Source: an uncultured Clostridia bacterium | Lineage (GTDB): Bacteria > Bacillota_A > Clostridia > Oscillospirales > Oscillospiraceae | Direction of reading: 5' to 3' | Assembly (NCBI GenBank): GCA_946408145.1 | Contig: CAMJQX010000017.1 | Span: 1-14,801, forward strand | Length of the DNA stretch: 14,801 bases | Shown: in pieces, positions 6,610 to 14,801 of the stretch | Layout: each line of letters starts with the position of its first letter | Position numbering within the stretch: position 1 is the first letter of the stretch | Notes under the pieces: generated by a model | What the model was told of the DNA's origin: nothing | The model's input: the letters and a program-made list of their open reading frames with translations, nothing else | Database searches by the model: none | Position numbers and translations under genes: made by a program

Positions 6610-7296
6610 ATGCTCTATGCGATAGGCGATCTGCACCTCTCCTTCTCGAACGACAAGCCCATGGACGTCTTCGGGGAGACCTGGCGCGATCATGCGGAAA
6701 AACTGAAAAAAGGCTTCTCCGCACTGACGGACGAGGACGTGACCGTGCTCTGCGGCGATCTGAGCTGGGCCATGGGGCTCGAGGCGGCGATAGACGATTT
6801 CCGCTTCATCGACGCGCTGCCGGGGAAGAAGATCCTCCTGAAGGGGAACCATGACTACTGGTGGAGCACGGCGGCCAAGGCGCAGAAGCTCTTTGCCGAA
6901 AACGGCCTCAGGAGCATGCGTATCCTGCATAACAATGCTTTTGCCTACGGGGACTATGCGATCTGCGGGACGCGCGGCTGGTTCTTCGAGGAGGAGCACG
7001 GGCTTGAGCATGACAGGAAGATCATGCGCCGGGAGGTCATGCGGCTGGAAGCCTCGCTGCAGGCGGCTGGGGAGCGGGAAAAGCTCGTTTTTCTCCACTA
7101 TCCGCCGATCTATCAGAAGTACGAATGCCCGGAGATCCTTGAACTGCTGGAGCGCTATGAGGTGAAAAAGTGCTTTTACGGCCATATCCACGGAAAGGGT
7201 ATCCCCGCGGCCTTCAACGGCTGGCGCGGATGCACAGAATTCCGGATCGTCTCGGCCGATGCGGTCGGCTTTGCGCCGGTCCCGGTTTTCCGCTAA
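6610..7296 (+). CDS. Calcineurin-like metallophosphoesterase
   Basis: A 228-residue soluble enzyme of the binuclear metallophosphoesterase superfamily. All metal-ligand motifs are present in order: GDLHLS (Asp7, His9), GDLSW (Asp50), GNHDYW (Asn80, His81), HYPP (His163) and GHIHG (His192, His194). The core fills the whole protein with no extra domain, signal peptide or membrane segment. The substrate cannot be predicted: the superfamily includes protein phosphatases, nucleotidases and cyclic-nucleotide phosphodiesterases. The ATG at 6610 has AGAGGA seven bases upstream. It lies 83 bases before the trigger factor start and ends ahead of the tig promoter, so it is probably a separate transcript. 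Confidence 0.92.
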   Translation: MLYAIGDLHLSFSNDKPMDVFGETWRDHAEKLKKGFSALTDEDVTVLCGDLSWAMGLEAAIDDFRFIDALPGKKILLKGNHDYWWSTAAKAQKLFAENGLRSMRILHNNAFAYGDYAICGTRGWFFEEEHGLEHDRKIMRREVMRLEASLQAAGEREKLVFLHYPPIYQKYECPEILELLERYEVKKCFYGHIHGKGIPAAFNGWRGCTEFRIVSADAVGFAPVPVFR

Positions 7297-7313
7297 AGTT
7301 TGCGAATTAGTCA

Positions 7314-7342
7314 TTGATTTTGGAAAACAATTCTGGTATAGT
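7314..7342 (+). promoter_or_regulatory. Sigma-A-type promoter for tig and the protease cluster
   Basis: TTGATT (7314-7319), a 17-base spacer and TATAGT (7337-7342) lie 38 bases before the tig start. Predicted transcription start is near 7349. I see no CIRCE inverted repeat and no good CtsR tandem heptads around it. Confidence 0.75.
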
Positions 7343-7379
7343 ATACAAGCTTAGGCATAAACAGAGGAGGATGGCAAAC

Positions 7380-8705
7380 ATGATTGTCAAGAACGTAGAG
7401 AAAAAAGAGAACAACACCGCCCTGTTCACGGTTCAGGCCGACGCCGCCGAATTCGAGAAGGCTGTCAACGGCGCTTACCTGAAGAACAAGAGCAGCATAT
7501 ATATCCCCGGCTTCCGCAAGGGCAAGGCCCCCCGCGCTGTTGTCGAAGGCATGTACGGCAGCGAGGTCTTCTATCAGGACGCGCTCGATGAGCTGGCTCC
7601 CGCCGCTTTCGAGAAGGGCCTGGAGGAGTCCGGCCTGCGCATGGTCGGCTCTCCCGCGATCAGCGATGTGAAGGTCAACGACGACAAGAGCGCCGACTTC
7701 ACCTTTGAGATCAAGCTCTATCCGGAAGTCACGCTCGGCCAGTACAAGGGCCTGAGCGCCGAAAAGCCTGTCGTCGACGTCGACGAGAGCGAAGTCGAGC
7801 GTGAGCTCGAAAAGCAGCGCAAGCAGAATGCCCGCCAGATCTCCGTGGACGATCGCGCCGCGCAGATGGGCGACGTCGTCAACATCGACTTTGACGGCTT
7901 CCTCGACGGTGAGCGTTTCGACGGCGGCAAGGCCGAGGGCTACAGCCTGGAGCTCGGCTCCAACTCCTTCGTCCCCGGTTTTGAGGATCAGGTCGCCGGC
8001 ATGCAGATCGGCGAGGAGAAGGATCTCAACATCACCTTCCCCGTGGACTATGCCGAGAACCTGGCCGGCAAGGACGTGGTCTTCAAGGTCAAGCTCAACA
8101 GCATCTCCGTGCCCGAGCTGCCCGAACTGGACGACGAGTTTGCCAAGGATGTCTCCGAGTTCGACACGCTCGAAGAGTACAAGGCCGACGTGCGCGCAAA
8201 GCTTGTGAAGAACGCCGACGAGCAGGCGGACAACTCCTTCCGCAACCTCGTCATGAAGAAGGCCGTGGACAGCATGAGCGCCGATGTGCCCGACGTCATG
8301 ATCAAGGACAAGGCGGAGGAGATCATCCGCAACTATGCCGCCAACTTCGGCCTGACCGACCGCAGCATGCCGATCGAAAAGCTGACGCAGATGATGGGAC
8401 TGGACAGCGAGCTGATGAACCAGAGCATCCTGCCCTCCGCGGAGTTCCAGGTCCGCAGCGATCTGCTGCTTGAGGCCGTGATCAAGGCGGAAGAGCTTGA
8501 GGCCTCCGAGGAGGAGCTGGCCGCGTACGCCGAAAAGGTCGCCGGCAGCGTCGGCGCCCCTGTCGAGCAGGTCAAGCAGTACTTCGGCGAGGAGATGCTC
8601 AAAAATGAGCTCCTCAAGGAGAAGGCCCAGAACCTGATCTTCGACTCCGCTGTTCCCGAGGAGCCGAAGGCCGAGGAAAAGGCAGAAGAGGAAAAGGCGG
8701 AATAA
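7380..8705 (+). CDS. tig: Trigger factor, ribosome-associated chaperone and prolyl isomerase
   Basis: A 441-residue chaperone that docks at the ribosome exit tunnel and shields nascent chains. The N-terminal ribosome-binding domain carries the signature GFRKGKAP at 44-51. The FKBP-type peptidyl-prolyl isomerase domain spans about 155-245 (GDVVNIDFDGFLDG at 164-177, FVPGFEDQVAGM at 197-208). The rest is the helical chaperone domain, ending in a very acidic Glu/Lys/Ala tail. Start choice: AGAGGAGG (7363-7370) directly touches the ATG at 7371 but is nine bases from the ATG at 7380, so 7380 is the likely start (MIVKNVEKKE). It is the first gene of tig-clpP-clpX-lon-engB, with clpP 62 bases downstream. 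Confidence 0.96.
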   Translation: MIVKNVEKKENNTALFTVQADAAEFEKAVNGAYLKNKSSIYIPGFRKGKAPRAVVEGMYGSEVFYQDALDELAPAAFEKGLEESGLRMVGSPAISDVKVNDDKSADFTFEIKLYPEVTLGQYKGLSAEKPVVDVDESEVERELEKQRKQNARQISVDDRAAQMGDVVNIDFDGFLDGERFDGGKAEGYSLELGSNSFVPGFEDQVAGMQIGEEKDLNITFPVDYAENLAGKDVVFKVKLNSISVPELPELDDEFAKDVSEFDTLEEYKADVRAKLVKNADEQADNSFRNLVMKKAVDSMSADVPDVMIKDKAEEIIRNYAANFGLTDRSMPIEKLTQMMGLDSELMNQSILPSAEFQVRSDLLLEAVIKAEELEASEEELAAYAEKVAGSVGAPVEQVKQYFGEEMLKNELLKEKAQNLIFDSAVPEEPKAEEKAEEEKAE

Positions 8706-8767
8706 TTCCCACAGGATAGGGATATGCTCTCTTGAATTGACATCTTTGCAAAGGAGAGTTTCATACA

Positions 8768-9349
8768 ATGAGTTTGGTTCCTTATGTAGTTGAACAGACC
8801 AGCCGCGGCGAGAGATCCTACGATATTTTCTCCCGGCTGCTCAATGACCGTATCGTCATGCTGTCCGAGGAGGTCAACGATACCACCGCGAGCCTCATCG
8901 TCGCGCAGCTGCTGTATCTGGAGGCCCAGGATCCCGACAAGGACATCCAGTTTTACATCAACACCCCCGGCGGCAGCGTTTCTGCCGGCATGGCGATCTA
9001 CGACACCATGCAGTACATCAAGCCCGACGTCTCCACGATCTGCGTCGGCATGGCGGCCTCCATGGGCGCGTTCCTGCTGTCCTCAGGCGCGAAGGGCAAG
9101 CGCATCGCGCTCCCGAACGCCGAGATCATGATCCATCAGCCTTCCGCCGGTACGCAGGGCAAGGTGACGGACATGGAGATCGATGTGGAGCACTTCCTGA
9201 AGATCAAGGAGAGGCTGAACAAGATCCTCGCCGACAACACCGGCAAAACGCCCGAAGAGGTGAAGGCCGATTCCGAGCGCGACCGCTGGCTGACCGCGGA
9301 AGAGGCGAAAGCCTACGGCCTGATCGACAAGGTGATCTACAAGCGCTGA
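8768..9349 (+). CDS. clpP: ATP-dependent Clp protease proteolytic subunit
   Basis: A 193-residue serine peptidase that assembles into a 14-subunit chamber and degrades proteins fed by ClpX or another Clp ATPase. The catalytic triad is Ser98 (GMAASMGA), His123 (MIHQPS) and Asp172 (ERDRW). The N-terminal [19 protein letters not shown] is the axial-loop region typical of ClpP, and the length is normal. AAAGGAGAG (8750-8758) lies nine bases before the ATG. The gene sits in the usual order between tig and clpX; the 62-base gap from tig holds no convincing promoter or CtsR site. Confidence 0.98.
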   Translation: MSLVPYVVEQTSRGERSYDIFSRLLNDRIVMLSEEVNDTTASLIVAQLLYLEAQDPDKDIQFYINTPGGSVSAGMAIYDTMQYIKPDVSTICVGMAASMGAFLLSSGAKGKRIALPNAEIMIHQPSAGTQGKVTDMEIDVEHFLKIKERLNKILADNTGKTPEEVKADSERDRWLTAEEAKAYGLIDKVIYKR

Positions 9350-9374
9350 GGCGCCGCATGACATGCAAGGCTGG

Positions 9375-9402
9375 ATGGGGGAACTTCGGTTCCCCCATTT
9401 TA
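9375..9402 (+). terminator. C(UUCG)G hairpin between clpP and clpX, attenuator-like
   Basis: A perfect 10-bp stem (9375-9384 with 9389-9398; ATGGGGGAAC arm) closes on TTCG between C and G, the unusually stable tetraloop. TTTTAAA follows, giving a short T tract. It lies 25 bases after the clpP stop and just upstream of the clpX ribosome binding site, so partial termination or 3'-end protection of the tig-clpP message is likely. Confidence 0.78.
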
Positions 9403-9418
9403 AAGATGGGAGAACAAT

Positions 9419-10666
<1,248 letters not shown>

Positions 10667-10711
10667 AGGGCTTTTGACAGAGCCTGAGTCTCCGGAAAGG
10701 AGAAGAGAAAC

Positions 10712-13111
10712 ATGCAAGACAACAACTTTCAGACGATATTCATGCCGATGATCGCCTTGCGCGGGCTGGTCGTTTTCCCCGGCATGCTGCTGACCTTCGA
10801 CGTCGAGCGTCCGGCCTCTGTCGCGGCGCTGGCGCAGGCCGGAAAGGGCGAGCAGCTCATTTTCCTCGCTGCACAGAAGGATCTGGCCGTCGATATCCCG
10901 AAGGAAGAGGACATCTATTCGGTCGGCACGGTCTGCCGCCTGCGCCAGCAGCTTCGGCAGCCGCACGGCGGCATCTGCCGCGTGATGGTCGAGGGCCTGT
11001 ACCGCGCGGTCTCTGTCTCCGTTGAGACGGAGGGCAAGGGATATACGGCGGAGCTGCGAGCGCTGCCGGATCATCCGGAGCGCGTGGCGGAGGCGAGGAT
11101 GCAGGCTCTTCTGCGCAACTGCGTCACCCTCTATGACGAATACCTGCACATGAATCAGGACCTGCCGAGCGAACAGATGCTGAATCTGCTGTCCGACCCG
11201 CGGCCGGATCATGTGGCGTTCTTTATCGCCCAGAACATGCAGCTGCCTGTGGAGGAAAAGCAGGGCGTCCTTGAAAACGTCTATCCCAGCCGCCGCCTGC
11301 TTCTGCTCGGCAAGATCCTCAACCACGAGCTCAATGTGCTGAGTATCGAGAAAGAGCTCAACGAGGAGACGCAGGAGGCCATGAACCGCGGCCAGCGCGA
11401 ATACTATCTGCGCGAGCAGATGAAGATCATCCAGTCCGAACTCGGCGACGAGGGCTCGATCGACGACGTCGACGAATACCGCCGGAAGATCGAGGACATG
11501 GAGGCCTCGGATGAGGTCAAACAGAAGCTCCGCAAGGAGCTGTCCCGCCTCGCCAAGCAGCCCTTCGGCTCCTCCGAGGCGGCTGTCCTGCGCGGCTATC
11601 TGGATGTGTGCCTGGAGATCCCCTGGGGCGTGAAGACCGAGGAGACCGTGGACATCGCGAAGGCGCGCAGGATCCTCGATGAGGATCACTTCGGCCTTGA
11701 TAAGGTCAAGGAGCGTATTTTGGAATACCTGGCCGTGCGTCAGCTGAGCCCGGACATCAAGGGCGGCTTGCTGTGCTTCGTCGGCCCTCCGGGCACCGGC
11801 AAGACCAGCATCGCCATGAGCATTGCCCGCGCGGTCAACCGCAAGCTGGTGCGCGTCTCTCTCGGCGGCGTCCATGACGAGGCTGAGATCCGCGGCCACC
11901 GCAAGACCTATATCGGCGCCATGCCCGGCCGCATCATCAGCGGCATCGTGCAGGCAGGCTCCAGCAACCCGCTCATGGTTCTCGACGAGATCGACAAGCT
12001 CGGCTCCGATTACCGGGGCGACCCGAGCGCCGCGCTTCTGGAAGCGCTCGACCCGGAGCAGAACAGCACGTTCCGCGACAACTTCCTCGAGCTGCCCTTC
12101 GATCTGAGCCAGGTGTTCTTCATCACCACGGCCAACGATCTCGGCACGGTGCCGAAGCCCCTGCTCGACCGCATGGAGGTCATCGAGCTCTCCAGCTACA
12201 CCGACGAGGAAAAGCTGCAGATCGCCAAACGCCACCTGCTGCCCAAGCAGAGAAAGAAGCACGGCCTCAAGGGCACGCAGCTTCGCGTCAGCGACGAGGC
12301 GATCCGGCACATGATCCGCGACTACACCCGCGAATCCGGCGTGCGTCTGCTCGAACGGGAGCTCGCCGCGGTCTGCCGCAAGGCGGCCGGCGGCATCGCC
12401 GAGGGTACATACAAGAGCCTGTCCGTCAGACCCGAAAAGCTGGAAGAGCTGCTCGGGCCGGTCAAATACAAGCCGGATGAGCAGCGCCTGCATGCCGAGG
12501 TCGGTCTGGTGCGCGGCCTGGCCTGGACATCCGTGGGCGGCGAGGTGCTTGACGTGGAGGTCTCCGTGGTCGACGGCAGCGGCAAGCTGCAGCTTACCGG
12601 CAACCTCGGCGACGTGATGAAGGAATCCGCGCAGGCGGCGGTGACCTATATCCGCAGCCGCGCCCAAATGCTGGGCATCGATCCGGATTTCTACAAAAAC
12701 AAGGATATTCATATCCATTTCCCCGAGGGCGCCGTGCCGAAGGACGGGCCTTCCGCCGGCATCACGATGACCATCGCGCTCATCTCCGCGCTGACGGGCG
12801 ATCCCGTTCGTCCGGACGTGGCCATGACCGGCGAGATCACCCTGCGCGGCAGGGTGCTGCCGATCGGCGGCCTGCGCGAGAAGACGATGGCCGCGCTGCG
12901 CAGCGGTGTGCGCACGGTCATCATCCCCGCAGACAACGAGCCGGATCTGGCGAAGATCGACCAGACCGTGCGCGCAAAGCTCCGTTTCGTCCCCACAGAT
13001 CATGTGGACAAGGTGCTCGACCTTGCGCTGATCCGGCGCGGGAGCGAGGAAAAGAAGGCAGCGGCTTCAATCCCTCCTGTGAAGGCGGAGCGCAGCGGCG
13101 TCAGACAGTAG
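10712..13111 (+). CDS. lon: ATP-dependent endopeptidase La (Lon)
   Basis: A 799-residue hexameric AAA+ protease that degrades misfolded and short-lived regulatory proteins in the cytoplasm. The N-terminal substrate-binding domain (MIALRGLVVFPGM start, about 1-200) is followed by a coiled linker (REYYLREQMKIIQSELG). The AAA module has Walker A GPPGTGKT at 358-365 and Walker B LMVLDEIDK. The C-terminal S16 domain has the catalytic dyad Ser681 (KDGPSAGI) and Lys724 (LREKTMAA). All domains are complete and the length is standard; the last 20 or so residues are a variable basic tail. AAAGGAG lies upstream of the ATG. engB follows after seven bases, so the two are cotranscribed. Confidence 0.98.
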   Translation: MQDNNFQTIFMPMIALRGLVVFPGMLLTFDVERPASVAALAQAGKGEQLIFLAAQKDLAVDIPKEEDIYSVGTVCRLRQQLRQPHGGICRVMVEGLYRAVSVSVETEGKGYTAELRALPDHPERVAEARMQALLRNCVTLYDEYLHMNQDLPSEQMLNLLSDPRPDHVAFFIAQNMQLPVEEKQGVLENVYPSRRLLLLGKILNHELNVLSIEKELNEETQEAMNRGQREYYLREQMKIIQSELGDEGSIDDVDEYRRKIEDMEASDEVKQKLRKELSRLAKQPFGSSEAAVLRGYLDVCLEIPWGVKTEETVDIAKARRILDEDHFGLDKVKERILEYLAVRQLSPDIKGGLLCFVGPPGTGKTSIAMSIARAVNRKLVRVSLGGVHDEAEIRGHRKTYIGAMPGRIISGIVQAGSSNPLMVLDEIDKLGSDYRGDPSAALLEALDPEQNSTFRDNFLELPFDLSQVFFITTANDLGTVPKPLLDRMEVIELSSYTDEEKLQIAKRHLLPKQRKKHGLKGTQLRVSDEAIRHMIRDYTRESGVRLLERELAAVCRKAAGGIAEGTYKSLSVRPEKLEELLGPVKYKPDEQRLHAEVGLVRGLAWTSVGGEVLDVEVSVVDGSGKLQLTGNLGDVMKESAQAAVTYIRSRAQMLGIDPDFYKNKDIHIHFPEGAVPKDGPSAGITMTIALISALTGDPVRPDVAMTGEITLRGRVLPIGGLREKTMAALRSGVRTVIIPADNEPDLAKIDQTVRAKLRFVPTDHVDKVLDLALIRRGSEEKKAAASIPPVKAERSGVRQ

Positions 13112-13118
13112 GTGTGAA

Positions 13119-13709
13119 ATGTCGTTGCTGAATGTCAACCGCGCGGAATTCGTTCGATCCGCCGCGAGTACGAAGCAGTTTATCCGCTCCTCCATGCCCA
13201 CCGTCGTTTTTGCCGGCAAGTCCAACGTGGGGAAGTCCTCGGTCATCAACCGCGTGCTTAACCGCAAAAACTTCGCCCGCGTCGGCGCGTCCCCCGGCAA
13301 GACCGTACACGTCAATTACTTTCTGATCGACGAGAAGCTGTATTTCGTCGACCTGCCCGGATACGGCTACGCCAGGGTCTCGCAAGCGGAGCGCGACCGC
13401 TGGGGGAAATTGATGGAGGACTTCTTTGCCGAGCCCTCTCTCATGAGCCTCGGCGTCATGATCGTCGACGCGCGGCACAAGCCGACAGCCGACGATGTGA
13501 CTATGGCCGCCTGGTTCAAGGACAGCGGCCGCCCGATGCTTGTGGTCGCAAACAAGCTCGACAAGCTCAAAAAAAGCGAGATCGAGCCGAATCTGGCGCT
13601 GATCCGCGAGACGCTCGCCCTCCCGGCGGAGGTGACGCTGATCCCGTTTTCCGCGGAGAAGGGGCAGGGACGGGACGCGCTGCTGGCCGAGATCACAAAG
13701 CTCGTATGA
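13119..13709 (+). CDS. engB: Ribosome biogenesis GTPase EngB (YsxC/YihA)
   Basis: A 196-residue TRAFAC-class GTPase needed for 50S subunit assembly. The motifs are in normal order: G1 GKSNVGKS at 33-40, G2 Thr62 in SPGKT, G3 DLPGYGYA at 78-85, G4 NKLD at 145-148 and G5 SAEKG at 178-182. The N-terminal stretch ending in MPTVVFAGKSNVGKSS is characteristic of the family. The ATG lies seven bases after the lon stop with a modest TAGGTG ribosome binding site. lon followed by engB is a common pair in Bacillota. It is the last gene of the tig run; a series of hairpins follows. Confidence 0.97.
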   Translation: MSLLNVNRAEFVRSAASTKQFIRSSMPTVVFAGKSNVGKSSVINRVLNRKNFARVGASPGKTVHVNYFLIDEKLYFVDLPGYGYARVSQAERDRWGKLMEDFFAEPSLMSLGVMIVDARHKPTADDVTMAAWFKDSGRPMLVVANKLDKLKKSEIEPNLALIRETLALPAEVTLIPFSAEKGQGRDALLAEITKLV

Positions 13710-13714
13710 ACACC

Positions 13715-13747
13715 GAGGACCCGCAAAAGCGGCTTTCATGGGTCCTC
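13715..13747 (+). terminator. Probable terminator after engB (first hairpin of the series)
   Basis: GAGGACCC (13715-13722) pairs exactly with GGGTCCTC (13740-13747). A small nested AAAG/CTTT stem sits in the loop, and AT-rich ATATTATAG follows. It starts six bases after the engB stop, so it is the best candidate for the end of the tig-engB transcript. Confidence 0.6.
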
Positions 13748-13761
13748 ATATTATAGTCAAA

Positions 13762-13937
13762 CCCTGCGCGACCGGAATGGACGCGCATGGGGAGAGCGCG
13801 AGAGGGGATTGGTTATTCCCTCTCGCAGTTCAATTTATGCACAAACAGAATCATTTTCAAGTGTTCCTGTTTGTGCTGTTCAAGCTGTCGGCATGCTGAC
13901 GACAGCTTGAATCCCCGTGAAAAAGCTTTCACGGGGA
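13762..13937. repeat. Five further successive inverted repeats in the engB-M50 gap
   Basis: The stems are: 13762-13770 with 13782-13791 (9 bp, one bulged T); 13798-13806 with 13818-13826 (9 bp, GCGAGAGGG); 13839-13848 with 13867-13876 (10 bp, GCACAAACAG, 18-base loop); 13879-13890 with 13900-13911 (12 bp, TTCAAGCTGTCG); and 13912-13922 with 13927-13937 (11 bp, TCCCCGTGAAA, AAGC loop). The last two are directly adjacent. I find no coding frame on either strand that looks real. This could be a structured RNA, a chain of terminators or a mobile-element remnant; no known RNA family was recognised. Confidence 0.7.
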
Positions 13938-13952
13938 CTTTCGCATAATCTC

Positions 13953-13981
13953 TTGTAATTTGCGCCTTTCTTTGGTAAAAT
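13953..13981 (+). promoter_or_regulatory. Sigma-A-type promoter for the M50 protease gene and scpA
   Basis: TTGTAA (13953-13958), a 17-base spacer and TAAAAT (13976-13981) follow the last hairpin. The predicted start is near 13988, about 40 bases before the preferred ATG at 14028. Confidence 0.65.
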
Positions 13982-14027
13982 ACATTTTATATTGGGGGTG
14001 AATGTCATCAGCGCATGGGAAGATATC

Positions 14028-14696
14028 ATGAGCGGATTTGATTTCAGCTATCTGCTGGGCATCCTGCTCGGCGTGATCCCCTCGCTGCTGTGCATCACGC
14101 TCCATGAGCTGAGCCACGGCTATGTCGCCTATAAGCTGGGCGACACCACCGCGAAGGACATGGGCAGGCTGACGCTCAATCCCTTGAAGCACCTCGACCC
14201 GATAGGCCTGCTGATGATGCTCGTGTTTCACGTCGGTTGGGCAAAGCCCGTTCCCGTGAACATGAACCGCTTCCGCGACCCGAAAAAGGGCATGGCGATC
14301 ACGGCGCTGGCCGGCCCCGCGAGCAACGTGCTCATCACGCTCGTGTTTCTCGCGCTCTACGGTGCGCTGTACATCCCGCTGATGCGGAGCACGGCCGGGA
14401 GCTATCTGCTGCAGATGATCGCGCTTACCGCCCGCATGAGCATCGGGCTTGCGATCTTCAATCTGCTGCCCATACCGCCGCTGGACGGATCGAAAATCCT
14501 CTTTTCGCTGCTGCCGGAAAGCGCCTACCGAACGGTGCTGCGCTATGAGCGCTACTGTTCGCTGCTGCTTTTCGCGCTGATGGCGCTCGGCGTGCTGGGA
14601 AAGCCGCTCTCCGCGCTCATCAACGCCTCTTACGACGCCCTTTTCCCCGTGGCGGAGGCCGCATTCGACTTGATACGGAAGCTGTTTTATCGTTGA
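14028..14696 (+). CDS. Site-2-protease-like M50 family membrane metallopeptidase
   Basis: A 222-residue polytopic membrane protein. HELSH at 26-30 is the zinc-binding HExxH in the first helix, NPLKHLDPIG at 51-60 is typical of the short bacterial M50 group, ALAGPASN at 93-100 follows, and NLLPIPPLDGSKIL at 145-158 provides the third ligand (Asp153). This set marks a small site-2-protease-like enzyme without a PDZ domain; it would cut a membrane-embedded substrate, which is unknown. The frame opens at TTG 13992 and GTG 13998, but these lie only 4-10 bases after the predicted transcription start. ATG 14028 has GGGAAG five bases upstream, so I prefer it. Its stop overlaps the scpA ATG (TGATG). 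M50 next to scpA-scpB is a common Bacillota linkage. Confidence 0.88.
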   Translation: MSGFDFSYLLGILLGVIPSLLCITLHELSHGYVAYKLGDTTAKDMGRLTLNPLKHLDPIGLLMMLVFHVGWAKPVPVNMNRFRDPKKGMAITALAGPASNVLITLVFLALYGALYIPLMRSTAGSYLLQMIALTARMSIGLAIFNLLPIPPLDGSKILFSLLPESAYRTVLRYERYCSLLLFALMALGVLGKPLSALINASYDALFPVAEAAFDLIRKLFYR

Positions 14697-14801
14697 TGGA
14701 AAACCCGAATTTTTACCTGGAAGGCGTCATCCGTGACAAAACGGAGATGCAGGATTTCGAGGGCCCGCTGAGCCTGATCCTGATGCTGCTCTCCAAAAAC
14801 A
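14696..14801 (+). CDS. scpA: Segregation and condensation protein A (5' end only)
   Basis: Thirty-five N-terminal residues before the window ends. After MENPNFYLEG, the QDFEGPLSLILMLLSKN stretch matches the ScpA kleisin N-terminal signature (usually DFEGPLDLLL followed by a short helix and KN). ScpA bridges the SMC heads together with ScpB and acts in chromosome compaction and segregation. The ATG overlaps the upstream M50 stop (TGATG), pointing to translational coupling. scpB would be expected next, outside the window. Confidence 0.88.
   Translation, partial: MENPNFYLEGVIRDKTEMQDFEGPLSLILMLLSKN

Noticed and set aside
7314..7379. Longer trigger factor frame starting at TTG 7314
   Set aside because: Those codons overlap the promoter and ribosome binding site; the family N-terminus aligns with the ATG at 7380.
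8736..8755. TTGACA followed by TTTGCAAA upstream of clpP, resembling a promoter -35 box or a CtsR site
   Set aside because: No -10 box at 16-18 bases before the start codon, and the heptads match the CtsR tandem consensus poorly with wrong spacing.
7311..8768. 485-codon minus-strand frame covering all of tig
   Set aside because: An antisense shadow of the trigger factor gene: low-complexity Leu/Ala/Asp/Val composition, and no ribosome binding site or recognisable domain.
13710..13990. Known structured RNAs (tmRNA, RNase P RNA, 6S RNA, T-box) in the hairpin-rich gap
   Set aside because: None of the conserved sequence blocks of these families is present; only the pairing pattern is notable.

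Overview
This looks like a chromosomal housekeeping segment from a fairly GC-rich member of the Bacillota, most likely class Clostridia and perhaps order Oscillospirales. That placement is inferred from gene order (rbgA-rnhB-yraN and tig-clpP-clpX-lon-engB), a DUF1540 protein, AGGAGG-type ribosome binding sites and sigma-A-like promoters. No marker gene fixes the genus. I saw no rRNA, tRNA, insertion sequence, prophage or CRISPR array.

Layout. (1) 1-269 is the 3' end of rplS. (2) 375-3761 is a surface-polysaccharide block: a polytopic O-antigen ligase/polymerase-like protein overlapping a GT2 glycosyltransferase (both +), then a second GT2 enzyme convergent on the minus strand, with a strong shared hairpin between them. 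(3) A divergent promoter pair at 3798-3863 drives that minus-strand gene one way and, the other way, a tight operon of lepB (signal peptidase I), rbgA (50S assembly GTPase), rnhB (RNase HII) and yraN. (4) A 57-residue DUF1540 cysteine-rich gene (minus) and a metallophosphoesterase gene (+) follow. (5) A clear promoter at 7314-7342 precedes tig (trigger factor), clpP, clpX, lon and engB: nascent-chain folding, ATP-dependent proteolysis and ribosome assembly. A C(UUCG)G hairpin separates clpP from clpX. (6) The gap from 13710 to about 14027 is filled by six successive inverted repeats and then a promoter. (7) A site-2-protease-family (M50) membrane protein overlaps the start of scpA, which runs off the window end.

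The window is mostly conserved core genome, and I do not see a clear previously undescribed multi-gene system. The points most worth a second look are the run of hairpins after engB, the polysaccharide genes sitting between rplS and lepB, the palindrome inside the divergent promoter, and the clpP-clpX hairpin.
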